Shown: positions 25,773-33,988 of the stretch, in pieces
Position numbering within the stretch: position 1 is the first letter of the stretch
Layout of the letters: every line of letters begins with the position of its first letter
DNA from: Rhodanobacter denitrificans
GTDB taxonomy: Bacteria; Pseudomonadota; Gammaproteobacteria; Xanthomonadales; Rhodanobacteraceae
Reading direction: 5' to 3'
Assembly: GCF_003335105.1 (NCBI RefSeq)
Contig: NZ_QFWQ01000007.1
Location: 62,001-126,000 of the forward strand
DNA length: 64,000 bases
The notes under the pieces: generated by a model
What the model saw: only the letters and a program-made list of their open reading frames with translations
Databases searched by the model: none
Told to the model about the DNA's origin: nothing
Translations under genes and position numbers: made by a program

Positions 25773-26503
25773 GCCGCCAGTCCCTCTTCGCTGCCGATGA
25801 TCTTCACGAAGGCGTCTTCCAGGTTGGATTCGCCGGTCTGCGCACGCAGCGCGTCCGGTGATTCGTCGGCCACCACGCGGCCGTGCGCGATCACCACGAT
25901 GCGGTCGCACAGCGCGGCGACCTCCTGCATGATGTGGCTGGAGAACAGCACGCAGCGGCCCTCGTCCTTCAGCTGCCGCATGAACCGGCGCAGCGCGCGG
26001 GTGGCCATCACGTCGAGGCCATTGGTCGGCTCGTCGAGGATCACGTTGCGCGGGTCGTGCACCAGCGCGCGGGCGATCGCGGTCTTCACCCGCTGGCCCT
26101 GCGAGAAACCCTCGGTGCGGCGGTCGGCGATGTCCTCCATCTCCAGCGCCTTGACCAGCGCCTCGCGCCGGCTCGCCAGCAGGTCCTCCGGCAGGCCGTG
26201 CAGGCGCCCGAAATAATCGATGTTCTCGCGCGCGCTGAGCCGCTTGTACAGGCCGCGCGCATCCGGCAGCACACCGAGCTGGCGGCGCACACCGAGCGGA
26301 TCGACCGCCCCGTCGATACCGTCGACCAGCACCTGGCCGCGATCCGGCGCCATCAGCGTGTACAGCATGCGCAGCGTGGTGGTCTTGCCGGCGCCATTGG
26401 GGCCGAGCAGGCCGGTGATCTCGCCGTCGCGGGCGCTGAAGCCGACGCCGTCGACGGCTTTCACCGCACCGAACGCCTTGTGCAGATCCCTTACCTCGAT
26501 CAT
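25769..26503 (-). CDS. natA: ABC transporter ATP-binding protein, NatA-like
   Basis: A 244-residue cytoplasmic ATPase that should pair with the NatB-like permease. Walker A is GPNGAGKTT, the signature is GFSQGQRVKTAIARAL (a QGQR variant of LSGGQ, as in NatA-type ATPases), Walker B VILDEPTNGLD and the switch His lies in FSSHIMQEV. Start fixed by homology and by overlap (ATGA) with the stop of the hydrolase gene upstream. Part of the six-gene operon running from 29316 down to 24576. Confidence 0.92.
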   Translation of the reverse strand: MIEVRDLHKAFGAVKAVDGVGFSARDGEITGLLGPNGAGKTTTLRMLYTLMAPDRGQVLVDGIDGAVDPLGVRRQLGVLPDARGLYKRLSARENIDYFGRLHGLPEDLLASRREALVKALEMEDIADRRTEGFSQGQRVKTAIARALVHDPRNVILDEPTNGLDVMATRALRRFMRQLKDEGRCVLFSSHIMQEVAALCDRIVVIAHGRVVADESPDALRAQTGESNLEDAFVKIIGSEEGLAA

Positions 26504-28077
26504 GGGGTGGCTCCATTGAAGTCGATGAAGATCGGCGTGGCTTGCAGCCTCTCCAGGCAACTCGCATCCAGCGCCCTCGGGTCGGGCTTCTCGACGAAGT
26601 GCTGGATCAGCTGCGGCGTACAGCCCGCCGCCATCACGTTGTGCGCCTGCCCCTTGAGCACCAGCACGCGCGCGTTCGGCAGTCCCTTCGCAACCTCTTC
26701 CGCGTAACGCGGCGGAGTGACCGGGTCGTACTGGCCGGCCAGCAGCAGCACCGGCTTGTCCGTCTTCAGCGGCTGGTGGAAATCTGCCGGGCGCGCGCCT
26801 TTCGGCCACGCCGAGCAGACCGCCTTCAGCGCGTCGACCATGCGCGTGCCGAGGATGGTCTGCGCATCCCCGGGGCGCGCCGTGAGCAGGTCGGCGTCCT
26901 CGCTGCAGATCACCGCGTACTGCATGCCGCTGCCCATCAGGTCGGACAGCTCGCCGGACAGCAGCTTGGCCTGGCCCAGCAACGGGCCGACGTCGCCATG
27001 GGCAGCAGCGTCGATCGACAGCGGCAGCAGCGCGGCGGTGGCCGGCGTGTAGGCGAACATGCGCACCACGCTGGCCAGCGAGTCCTCGTCCAGCATCCGC
27101 TTCACCGTCTGGTAGCTCTGCGGATCGCGGAAGCTCACCTCGTGCGGGTTCGCGCGCAGCGCGTCGCGCAGCTGATACAGGGTCTGGTCCGGGTCGCCGA
27201 ACTGCTTCCTGCAGGCCGGCTCGGCGGTGCAGCGGGCGAACTGCGCCCTCAGTGCCTCGTCCAGGTTGCGCGCGAAATCCTCGCCCAGCGCCAGCGTGTT
27301 GGGCACCGCGCTGTCCAGCACCACGCTGCGCACGGCATCCGGGAAGCGCTGCACGTATTGCTGCGCCAGCCGCGTGCCATACGAAACGCCGAGCAGGTCG
27401 AGCGGCGGCGCACCTAGCGCCTTGCGCACGTCCTCCAGGTCCTGCGCCGCGATCGTGGTGGTGTAGTAGCGCGGGTCGGCATGGCCGGCCAGCTGGTGCA
27501 GGCACTCGGCGGCGGCCGCGCGCAACTTGCCGGCGTCGAGCGTGCCGTCGTCGCCGGGCGCGGCGCGCTCGTCGGCGTGCTTGCAGCTGAGTGCATTCGA
27601 ACCGCCGGTGCCACGCTGGTCCACCAGCAGCACATGGCGATGCGCCAGCAGCGGCTGCAGCACCGACGCCACCGCGCCGGCCGAGTCGGTGGCGGCCTGG
27701 CCGGGACCGCCGGCGAGGAACGCCAGCATGTCCGGGCTGGCCACCTGTGCACGCGAACGCAGCACCGCCAGCTTCAGCCTGATCGTGCGGCCGTGCGGGT
27801 CGGCGCGGTTCTCCGGCACCGGGAAGTCGGTGCACCACGCCGCCGTGCTCAGCCCGCTGTTCGGCTGGGCCAGTTCGCATGCGGTGAGCGTCAGCGAACC
27901 GAGTTTCCAGACTGCCGGCGCAGCCTTGGCGACGGGAGCCGCCAGGCTCTCCGACGACGCTGCCGCCGGAGGCCGGTCGTAGTCCTGCCCGCGATGATGG
28001 GAAACGCGATGACCCGCGAAGATCGCCACCGCGATGGCGACAAAGACGCCCATGCGTGCTCTGGGTTTCATGCTCAC
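26500..28077 (-). CDS. Exported alpha/beta hydrolase (TAP-type)
   Basis: A 525-residue secreted or membrane-anchored hydrolase. An N-terminal hydrophobic segment (about residues 8-22) is followed by a fold with FLAGGPGQAATDSAG, VLLVDQRGTGGSNAL, the nucleophile elbow LLGVSYGTRLAQQY, and a C-terminal TAP-like domain (PVLLLAGQYDPVTPP with Asp, GQAHNV with His). Catalytic triad appears intact. Relatives include proline iminopeptidase-like and SCO7095-type peptidases. The GTG is 6 bases after GGGGAG; an ATG two codons later is equally possible. Sits 3 bp after the XRE gene and overlaps natA. Confidence 0.87.
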   Translation of the reverse strand: MSMKPRARMGVFVAIAVAIFAGHRVSHHRGQDYDRPPAAASSESLAAPVAKAAPAVWKLGSLTLTACELAQPNSGLSTAAWCTDFPVPENRADPHGRTIRLKLAVLRSRAQVASPDMLAFLAGGPGQAATDSAGAVASVLQPLLAHRHVLLVDQRGTGGSNALSCKHADERAAPGDDGTLDAGKLRAAAAECLHQLAGHADPRYYTTTIAAQDLEDVRKALGAPPLDLLGVSYGTRLAQQYVQRFPDAVRSVVLDSAVPNTLALGEDFARNLDEALRAQFARCTAEPACRKQFGDPDQTLYQLRDALRANPHEVSFRDPQSYQTVKRMLDEDSLASVVRMFAYTPATAALLPLSIDAAAHGDVGPLLGQAKLLSGELSDLMGSGMQYAVICSEDADLLTARPGDAQTILGTRMVDALKAVCSAWPKGARPADFHQPLKTDKPVLLLAGQYDPVTPPRYAEEVAKGLPNARVLVLKGQAHNVMAAGCTPQLIQHFVEKPDPRALDASCLERLQATPIFIDFNGATP

Positions 28078-28080
28078 GTG

Positions 28081-28275
28081 TTACTCCCCGGGTGCAAAAA
28101 TGGATTCGATGGGCTGGCCGAACAATTGCGCGATTCTGAAGGCCAGCGGCAGGCTGGGGTCGTACTTGCCGGTCTCGATCGCATTGACGGTCTGCCGGGA
28201 CACGTCCAGCCGCGTAGCCAGGTCGGCCTGCGACCAGCCCCGTTCGCCGCGCAGTTCGCGCACGTGGTTATGCAT
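28081..28275 (-). CDS. Small XRE-family HTH regulator
   Basis: A 64-residue protein consisting of little more than one helix-turn-helix: LRGERGWSQADLATRLDVSRQTVNAIETGKYDPSLPLAFRIAQLFG, ending PIESIFAPGE. This YozG-like type is frequently encoded beside small membrane proteins. The start overlaps the end of the preceding membrane-protein gene by 8 bp and the hydrolase starts 3 bp downstream, so it is embedded in the operon. The repeated TGTCA-N8-TGACA dyads upstream of the operon are candidate targets. Confidence 0.9.
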   Translation of the reverse strand: MHNHVRELRGERGWSQADLATRLDVSRQTVNAIETGKYDPSLPLAFRIAQLFGQPIESIFAPGE

Positions 28276-28663
28276 GGTTTCGATGGCGCCGGGAAACCAA
28301 CAGCTTGGCGATGCCGAAGCTGGCGAACAGGCACGGCAACACCCGCATCACCACCGCTCCGCCGCGCAGCTGCCAACCCACGTCCGCCAGTTGCAACAGG
28401 CCGAAGCTGAAAAAGCCGAAACCGGTGACCATCGGGGCGATCGCGAACGATTCCAGATCGATGCGCCGCTCCGGCTCGTCCTGATCGCGCAGCACCCGCA
28501 CCGCCGCACAGATCGCCAGCAGCACCGGCAGCAGCGTCAGCACGATCCGCACCGGCAGGCTTCCGGTTACCGGCGCCAGGAAACCGGACATCACGATCAG
28601 CACCGCGCAACCGGCAATCGCCGGAACGAACTCGCGCAGGTAGCGCTTACGGACGGCGCGCAT
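28268..28663 (-). CDS. Four-span membrane protein, paralogue of the next gene upstream
   Basis: A 131-residue protein with four predicted membrane segments (about residues 12-30, 38-58, 74-92 and 102-124). Between segments 2 and 3 is a charged loop RDQDEPERRIDLE. The stretch RIVLTLLPVL plus DE.E.R..L aligns with RIVLALLPTL and DELEQRTHL in the upstream neighbour, showing common ancestry. It overlaps the XRE gene by 8 bp. By analogy with other membrane-protein/HTH pairs it could control the regulator, but that is inference. Confidence 0.72.
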   Translation of the reverse strand: MRAVRKRYLREFVPAIAGCAVLIVMSGFLAPVTGSLPVRIVLTLLPVLLAICAAVRVLRDQDEPERRIDLESFAIAPMVTGFGFFSFGLLQLADVGWQLRGGAVVMRVLPCLFASFGIAKLLVSRRHRNHA

Positions 28664-28695
28664 GGCGGTTCCCGGTGGTTGCGGCGAAACCGGGC

Positions 28696-29316
28696 TCAGG
28701 CGTCATGGGACGGTCCACTGGCGGAACGACGGCGCCGCCAATGAATGATGCCCTGCACCAGCACGACAAGCACGACCGCCGCCGCCATGCCCATGAACAG
28801 TCCGGCATCGAAGGCGTCCCGGCGGCGGAAGGCGAACCACCCCACCACGGCGATCAACCCGGCAGCCAGCAGCATGCGCCAGCGCAGCGGCATGTCGGCG
28901 TCGTCACCGGTGCAGGCCGCTTCGTTGCCGTAGTGGCGCACCACCCACCATTGCGCCGCCTGATAGCCGAGCAACATCACCGGAAATACCCAGATCAGGA
29001 TCGAGCCATCCAGTTGCACGACGCCCGCCGCCGCGAGGAAACCGCCGACCAAGCTGGCCACGCCCACGATGGCCGTGGACACACCCAGCGCGATGAGGTG
29101 CGTGCGCTGCTCCAGCTCGTCGCCGTGGCGTACCCGCTGCACCATCTGCCAGATCACATAGAGCACCGGCAACGTCGGCAGCAGCGCCAGCACGATCCGC
29201 AGCGGCTGACTGACCGTGCTGCGCACCAACGGCCATGCCAGCAAGAGCACGACGACATACAACACCATCGCCAGGGCCACCCTGCGCTGATAACGCCTTT
29301 CCGCAAAACGCGACAT
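28696..29316 (-). CDS. Six-span membrane protein, first gene of the NatAB operon
   Basis: A 206-residue membrane protein with about six hydrophobic segments. The first four match those of the downstream 131-residue protein (RIVLALLPTLPVLY, then GDELEQRTHL); two extra segments are added at the C-terminus (WRMLLAAGLIAVVGWFAF and GLFMGMAAAVVLVVLVQGI). A GAGGA site supports the start MSRFAERRYQRR; a longer in-frame start is possible. Spaced 32 bp from the next gene. Function unknown. Confidence 0.72.
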   Translation of the reverse strand: MSRFAERRYQRRVALAMVLYVVVLLLAWPLVRSTVSQPLRIVLALLPTLPVLYVIWQMVQRVRHGDELEQRTHLIALGVSTAIVGVASLVGGFLAAAGVVQLDGSILIWVFPVMLLGYQAAQWWVVRHYGNEAACTGDDADMPLRWRMLLAAGLIAVVGWFAFRRRDAFDAGLFMGMAAAVVLVVLVQGIIHWRRRRSASGPSHDA

Positions 29317-29389
29317 GCCGCTGTCCTCACCGTGTGTTCCGAATGGCCGCCGGCCCATGCACGCGTGGCGATCCCCACGCCGCCCGTCA

Positions 29390-29407
29390 TGTCAAGCAAG
29401 CTTGACA
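29390..29407. promoter_or_regulatory. TGTCA-N8-TGACA dyad, copy 1
   Basis: A perfect palindromic pair TGTCAAG/CTTGACA around CAAG, 74 bp upstream of the first gene of the leftward operon. On the minus strand the outer half also reads as a TTGACA -35 hexamer. Probable regulator site. Confidence 0.55.
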
Positions 29408-29436
29408 GGCGAAGGATAAGAAACCTTTCTCGTGCA

Positions 29437-29454
29437 TGTCAAGGACGCTTTACA
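29437..29454. promoter_or_regulatory. TGTCA-N8-TTACA dyad, copy 2 (one mismatch)
   Basis: Same 18-bp layout as copy 1, with one half-site base changed (TTACA). Its centre is 47 bp from the centre of copy 1. Confidence 0.45.
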
Positions 29455-29557
29455 AAAACTCCTCCAATCCGGTGGCAAGCGGCTCTGGAATGTGAAAGCG
29501 GCATGATGACGACGTACGAAATAAGTGACATAGTTCGCACTTTAAGGTGTCGATTTT

Positions 29558-29575
29558 TGTCAGGGAAGACTGACA
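29558..29575. promoter_or_regulatory. TGTCA-N8-TGACA dyad, copy 3
   Basis: The pairing extends to TTTGTCAG/CTGACAAA (29556-29577) around GGAAGA. The centre is about 120 bp upstream of the start predicted for the sigma-54-like promoter, a normal position for an enhancer-binding protein. Confidence 0.55.
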
Positions 29576-29660
29576 AATTATGCGAAACCCTTGCCGCGCC
29601 TCAAATTCTGCCCTCTCACGGCCGGCCCTGTGTCTTGAGTAACCGTTTACATAAAAATTC

Positions 29661-29676
29661 TGGCATGTTGCTTGCT
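29661..29676 (+). promoter_or_regulatory. Sigma-54 (RpoN)-type promoter of the fimbrial operon
   Basis: TGGCATG, four bases, then TTGCT: one mismatch to the TGGCACG-N4-TTGCW consensus, with the invariant GG and GC at the required 10-base spacing. Transcription would start near 29687, giving a leader of about 160 bases before the pilin gene. Confidence 0.55.
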
Positions 29677-29846
29677 TAAAGCTGGACCAGCCGCGACCGA
29701 GGCCGTGGCAGACATCGATGTCCGGGGGGACTTCTGAAACTCAACACACGCCGGACGGATCCGTCGCCTGTCGACCCCGAACCATGGCGCATCCCCACCG
29801 CAACGCAAACCGTCACCCATCCGCACTCACGAGGAACCACCGAAAA

Positions 29847-30383
29847 ATGAACAAGAGCCTGCTTTCCACCGCCCTGGTCGCCGTCATCGCCGCCACCGCC
29901 TTTGCTCCGACTGCCCAGGCGGCCAGCAGCGGCACCATCAGTTTCACCGGCAAGGTGCTCGCCGATACTTGCGTCATCAAGATCAACAACAGCGCGAGCA
30001 ACGTGGTCGCCCTGCCGACCGTCATGGCGGCGACATTCGGTTCGGCAGCCGGCAACGTGGCCGGCGCCACCAATTTCACCGTCGACCTGAGCAACTGCGA
30101 CACGAACACCGCGAGCGCCAACATGGCTTTCACCGCCGGCACCAGCATCGACAGCACCACCGGCAACCTGAAGAACGCCACTGCCGGCGGCTCGAATGTG
30201 CAGATCCAGCTGTTGAACGGCACCGCCGCGATCAATACGTCGACCCAGGCCAACGCCCCGGTCATCCCCATCAGCGGCGGCGTGGGTTCCGCCTCGCTCA
30301 CGGCGCAGTACATCTCGACCGCCACGGCAACCACGGCGGGCCTGGTCACCTCGTCGGTCGGCTTCACGCTGACCTATATGTAA
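29847..30383 (+). CDS. Type 1 fimbrial major subunit (pilin)
   Basis: A 178-residue pilin with a signal peptide (about residues 1-25, ending PTAQA). The mature protein begins with the SGTISFTGKVLADTCVI strand; Cys 42 and Cys 84 (LSNCDTN) form the usual disulfide. Many Thr, Ser, Asn and Ala residues and the end VGFTLTYM with a penultimate Tyr fit donor-strand-exchanged pilins. GAGGA lies 11 bases upstream of the ATG, which starts the signal peptide; a longer frame upstream has no support. First gene of a four-gene chaperone-usher operon. Confidence 0.92.
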   Translation: MNKSLLSTALVAVIAATAFAPTAQAASSGTISFTGKVLADTCVIKINNSASNVVALPTVMAATFGSAAGNVAGATNFTVDLSNCDTNTASANMAFTAGTSIDSTTGNLKNATAGGSNVQIQLLNGTAAINTSTQANAPVIPISGGVGSASLTAQYISTATATTAGLVTSSVGFTLTYM

Positions 30384-30473
30384 GCGGGAATCGGCGCGCT
30401 GCAGCCAGGGAGCCTGGCTGCAGCGATCCTACTGCCGATCGCCGCGGCGCCCTGACCCGCAACGGATACCCTG

Positions 30474-31217
30474 ATGAAAAGCCTGCTCTGCGCCATCGGT
30501 GCAGCCTTGATCGCGCTTGGCGCCACCATCGGACCCGCCAGCGCGAGCGTCGTGATTGCCGGCACCCGCGTGGTGTTCCCGGCCGCCAACGGCGAGGTCA
30601 CCGTGCGCCTGAGCAACGCCGGTAACCAGCCGGCCCTGGTCGAGGCGTGGATCGACAGCGGCAACCCCGACTCCACTCCCGACAGCGCCAAGGTGCCCTT
30701 CCTGATCACGCCGCCGCTGGCGCGCATGAACGCGGGCAAGGGCCAGAGCCTGCGCATCGTCTATACCGGCCAGCCCCTGCCCGCCGACCGTGAGTCGCTG
30801 TTCTGGCTGAACGTGCTGGAGATTCCACCCAAGCCCACGGCGAAACCAGGCGAGGAACAAAACACGCTGCAGTTCGCCGTGCGCTCGCGGCTCAAATTCT
30901 TTTTCCGCCCGGCCAACCTGGCCGGCGATCCCTCCACCGCAGCTCGCGACGTCACCTGGCACGTGGTCGTGGACGGCGGTGGCTACGCGCTGGAGGCCCG
31001 CAACCCCACGCCGTACCACATCACCTTCAGCAAGCTGTCGCTGAGCGTCGACGGCGTAGCGTATGCGCCGGACAGCGGCATGGTGGCGCCACTGTCGTCG
31101 CTGCGCCTGCCGGTCAAGCGGCTCGTCCATGCGCCGGCCGCGGGCAGCACGGTCGACTACACCGTCATCAACGACTTCGGTGCCGCCGCGTCCTACCAGG
31201 GCACGATCGCGCCGTGA
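30474..31217 (+). CDS. Periplasmic fimbrial chaperone (PapD/FimC family)
   Basis: A 247-residue chaperone with a signal peptide (about residues 1-24) and two Ig-like domains. TRVVFPAANGEVTVRLSN is the G1/A1 region, and ESLFWLNVLEIPPKP is the family signature. Conserved basic residues in TRVVFP and in FAVRSRLKFFFRP are the sites that bind the subunit C-terminus. It folds the pilins in the periplasm and delivers them to the usher. It begins 90 bp after the pilin and its stop overlaps the usher start (GTGA). Confidence 0.94.
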   Translation: MKSLLCAIGAALIALGATIGPASASVVIAGTRVVFPAANGEVTVRLSNAGNQPALVEAWIDSGNPDSTPDSAKVPFLITPPLARMNAGKGQSLRIVYTGQPLPADRESLFWLNVLEIPPKPTAKPGEEQNTLQFAVRSRLKFFFRPANLAGDPSTAARDVTWHVVVDGGGYALEARNPTPYHITFSKLSLSVDGVAYAPDSGMVAPLSSLRLPVKRLVHAPAAGSTVDYTVINDFGAAASYQGTIAP

Positions 31218-33988
31218 GCCGGTTGCGCGCCAGCGCCTCGACCACGGCTTCGCGCGGGCCCCTGGCTCGCCGTCAGCTGCTGTCGGCCTTGATCGGCCTG
31301 GCGCTGTGCGGCGGGGGCCGCCATGCCGTGGCCGCGCCGGCGGCCGCCGGCCCGAATGCGGACGCCAGCGCGCCGGCGGTGGACGCCGTGGATGCCAGCT
31401 TTGACCGCAGCATGCTTTCCGGTGCGGGGCAGAACACCACCGACTTGTCCCGCTTCGAGCGCGGCGACTTCGTGCCAGCCGGCACGTACAGCGTCGACAT
31501 CTATCTCAACGACCGTCCCGTCGGCCGGAGCAACGTGCGCTTTGCGGCGACATCGGCCGATGCCGCCGCTACGCCCTGCGTCACCATGGCCCTGCTCGAC
31601 AGGCTGGGCCTGCACCCGACCGACCTGTCAGCCCGGACCACCGCCGATCTGGCCGACGAAAAGGTCTGCGTCGACATGGCCCGCGTAATTCCCGGCGCCA
31701 GCATGGCGTTCGAGATGTCCGACCTGCGCCTGGACACCAGCGTGCCCCAGGCCTCCCTGGGGCTGATGGCACGTGGCTACGTCGACCCGAAATACTGGGA
31801 CTCCGGGGTCAACGCCGGCCTGCTCAACTACAACTTCAACAGCTATCGCACCAGCAGCCACGGCCTGTCGCAGACCTCGTCGTATCTCGGCCTGAACGCC
31901 GGCCTGAACCTCGGCCGCTGGCACCTGCGCCACACTTCCTCGCTGAGCTGGCAATCCGGCACCGGCGGCGTGGGTTCCGGCCACCACTGGCAGAACATCG
32001 CCACCTACGCGCAACGCGATCTTCCGGGAATGCGCGCGCAGCTGACGCTGGGCGATGCCTGGACCAGCGGTGAGATCTTCGACAGCATCGGCCTGCGCGG
32101 GGTGCAGGTGGCCACGGACGACCGCATGCTGCCGCAGTCGCAGCGCGGCTACGCGCCCACCGTGCGCGGCATCGCCGACAGCAATGCCAAGGTGACCGTG
32201 CACCAGAACGGCATGGTGATCTACCAGACCACGGTGGCACCGGGCCCGTTCGTCATCGACGACCTCTACGCCACCGGCTACGGCGGCGACATCGAGGTCA
32301 GCGTGACCGAGGCCAGCGGCCGCGTGCACACCTTCTCGGTACCGTACGCGTCGGTGCCGCAGCTGTTGCGCCCGGGCGTCACCCGCTTCAGCGTGGCCGC
32401 CGGCCAGCTGCGCGACGCTTCGATCGAGCACAAGCCGAACGTGGCGCAGGCGACCGTGCAGCGCGGCTTCTCCAACCTGCTGACCGGCTATGCCGGCGCG
32501 GCTGGCTCGCAAGGATACGTGGCGCTGCTGCTGGGCGGTGCGCTGAACACGCGCTATGGCGCGTTCGCCGCGGACGTCACCAGCGCACGCACGCGCATCC
32601 CGGGCCTGGAAGCGATGTCCGGCCAGAGCGTGCGCCTGAGCTACAGCAAGATCCTGGCGCAGACCGGCACCTCGCTGACCGTGGCGGCCTACCGCTACTC
32701 GACCAGCGGTTTCCTCTCCCTCGGCGATGCCGTGCGGGCGCGCGACTATGCCCGTCGCGGTCTGCCGGTATTCGCCAGCGGCCCGGCCCGGCCGCTGACG
32801 ATCAACGGCGTGCCGGTCTCCAACCTGCTCACGCCGGCACAGCAGGCCGCGCTGGCGGGCGTCGACTACCGCGACTTCCTGACGCCGAACGGCGTCGATC
32901 GCCAGCGCAACAACTTCAGCCTCACACTCAGCCAACGGCTTGGCAGCAGCGGCTCGCTCTACGTCAACGGCTCGGCCCGCGACTACTGGAACCGCGGTGG
33001 CACCGACACCCAGTTCCAGGTCGGCTACAACAACGCGATCGGCCGGGTCAGCTACAACCTCTCGGCCGCCCGCGAACGCGACCTGTTCGGGCGCAGCGAC
33101 AACCGCTACATGGTCAATCTCACGATTCCGCTGGGCGACGATTCGCATACCCCCATCTTCACCGGCAGCCTCGTCCGCGATGGCAACGGCGGCATGCAGC
33201 AGCAGGCCACGCTCAACGGCAACGCCGGGGTCGACAACCGCTTCTACTACGGCGCCACCGCGACGCACGACAGCAGCAACGCCGCCGGCAGCACCGGCAG
33301 CATCAACGCGGGCTACCGCGGTGCCCATGCGCAGCTCAACGCCGGCTTCGGCGTGGGCAGCGGCTACTCGCAGGCATCGCTGAACGTGACGGGTGGCATC
33401 GTCGCGTATCCGGGTGGTGTCACCTTCGGCCAGCCGCTGGGCGACACCGTGGCCATCGTGCAGGCGCCCGGCGCCGGCGGCGCACGCGTCGGCAACGCGG
33501 CCGGCGTGCGCATCGACGACGCCGGCTACGCGCTGGTGCCCTATGTCACCCCGTACGTCCTCAACACGATCGACATCGATCCCACCGGCCTGTCGCTGGA
33601 CGTGCAGCTGGACAACACCAGTGCCCAGGTGGCACCGCGCGCCGGCGCCGTGGTGATGGTGAAGTTCAAGAGCGAGAGCGGGCGCTTCGTGCTTATCCAG
33701 ACCCACCTAGCTGACGGCAAGACCCTGCCGTTCGGCGCGGAAGTGCTGGACGAGCAGGGCCAGGTGGTCGGCGCCGTGGGGCAGGCCGGGCGGATCATGG
33801 CGCGCGTAACGCGGCAGACGGGGCACCTGGGCGTGCAGTGGGAGGATGCGGCGGGCAGCGCGCACCACTGCGCGTTCGCCTACCGGGCGCCCTCCACCGC
33901 GGCCGGCACCGACCGCTACGCCACGCAGGACGCCAGCTGCCATGAACCCGGCGCCACGCCAGCCTCCGAGGTGAGCCACCATGAATAG
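31214..33988 (+). CDS. Outer-membrane fimbrial usher (FimD/PapC family)
   Basis: A 924-residue usher that forms the pore for fimbrial export and assembly. After the signal region (about 1-41) comes the N-terminal domain (SRFERGDFVPAGTYSVDIYLN). The barrel and plug domain follow, including GYAPTVRGIADSNAKVTVHQNG, YQTTVAPGPFVIDDLYATGYGGDIEVSV and RFSVAAGQLRD. The C-terminal domains include AGVRIDDAGYALVPYVTPY and LPFGAEVLDEQGQVVGAVGQAGRIM. Length is typical for the family. GTG start by coupling with the chaperone stop; 8-bp overlap with the tip gene. Confidence 0.95.
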   Translation: MSRLRASASTTASRGPLARRQLLSALIGLALCGGGRHAVAAPAAAGPNADASAPAVDAVDASFDRSMLSGAGQNTTDLSRFERGDFVPAGTYSVDIYLNDRPVGRSNVRFAATSADAAATPCVTMALLDRLGLHPTDLSARTTADLADEKVCVDMARVIPGASMAFEMSDLRLDTSVPQASLGLMARGYVDPKYWDSGVNAGLLNYNFNSYRTSSHGLSQTSSYLGLNAGLNLGRWHLRHTSSLSWQSGTGGVGSGHHWQNIATYAQRDLPGMRAQLTLGDAWTSGEIFDSIGLRGVQVATDDRMLPQSQRGYAPTVRGIADSNAKVTVHQNGMVIYQTTVAPGPFVIDDLYATGYGGDIEVSVTEASGRVHTFSVPYASVPQLLRPGVTRFSVAAGQLRDASIEHKPNVAQATVQRGFSNLLTGYAGAAGSQGYVALLLGGALNTRYGAFAADVTSARTRIPGLEAMSGQSVRLSYSKILAQTGTSLTVAAYRYSTSGFLSLGDAVRARDYARRGLPVFASGPARPLTINGVPVSNLLTPAQQAALAGVDYRDFLTPNGVDRQRNNFSLTLSQRLGSSGSLYVNGSARDYWNRGGTDTQFQVGYNNAIGRVSYNLSAARERDLFGRSDNRYMVNLTIPLGDDSHTPIFTGSLVRDGNGGMQQQATLNGNAGVDNRFYYGATATHDSSNAAGSTGSINAGYRGAHAQLNAGFGVGSGYSQASLNVTGGIVAYPGGVTFGQPLGDTVAIVQAPGAGGARVGNAAGVRIDDAGYALVPYVTPYVLNTIDIDPTGLSLDVQLDNTSAQVAPRAGAVVMVKFKSESGRFVLIQTHLADGKTLPFGAEVLDEQGQVVGAVGQAGRIMARVTRQTGHLGVQWEDAAGSAHHCAFAYRAPSTAAGTDRYATQDASCHEPGATPASEVSHHE

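Larger units (their letters stand above)
29317..29846. other. Control region between the NatAB operon and the fimbrial operon
   Basis: A 530-bp gene-free divergent region, visibly richer in A and T between about 29400 and 29680 than the coding DNA around it. It contains three TGTCA-N8-TKACA dyads and a sigma-54-like promoter facing the fimbrial genes. I see no ORF in it with a plausible protein. Confidence 0.7.

Noticed and set aside
29390..29407. Reading the first TGTCA dyad as a FleQ site
   Set aside because: The FleQ consensus I recall has GTCA-N6-TGAC; here the spacer is 8 bases in all copies, so I do not name the regulator.
29317..29846. Small protein gene in the fimbrial control region (frames running from 28675 or 29718)
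   Set aside because: Frames are open but the translations have no signal, motif or ribosome site, and the DNA is AT-richer with regulatory dyads.
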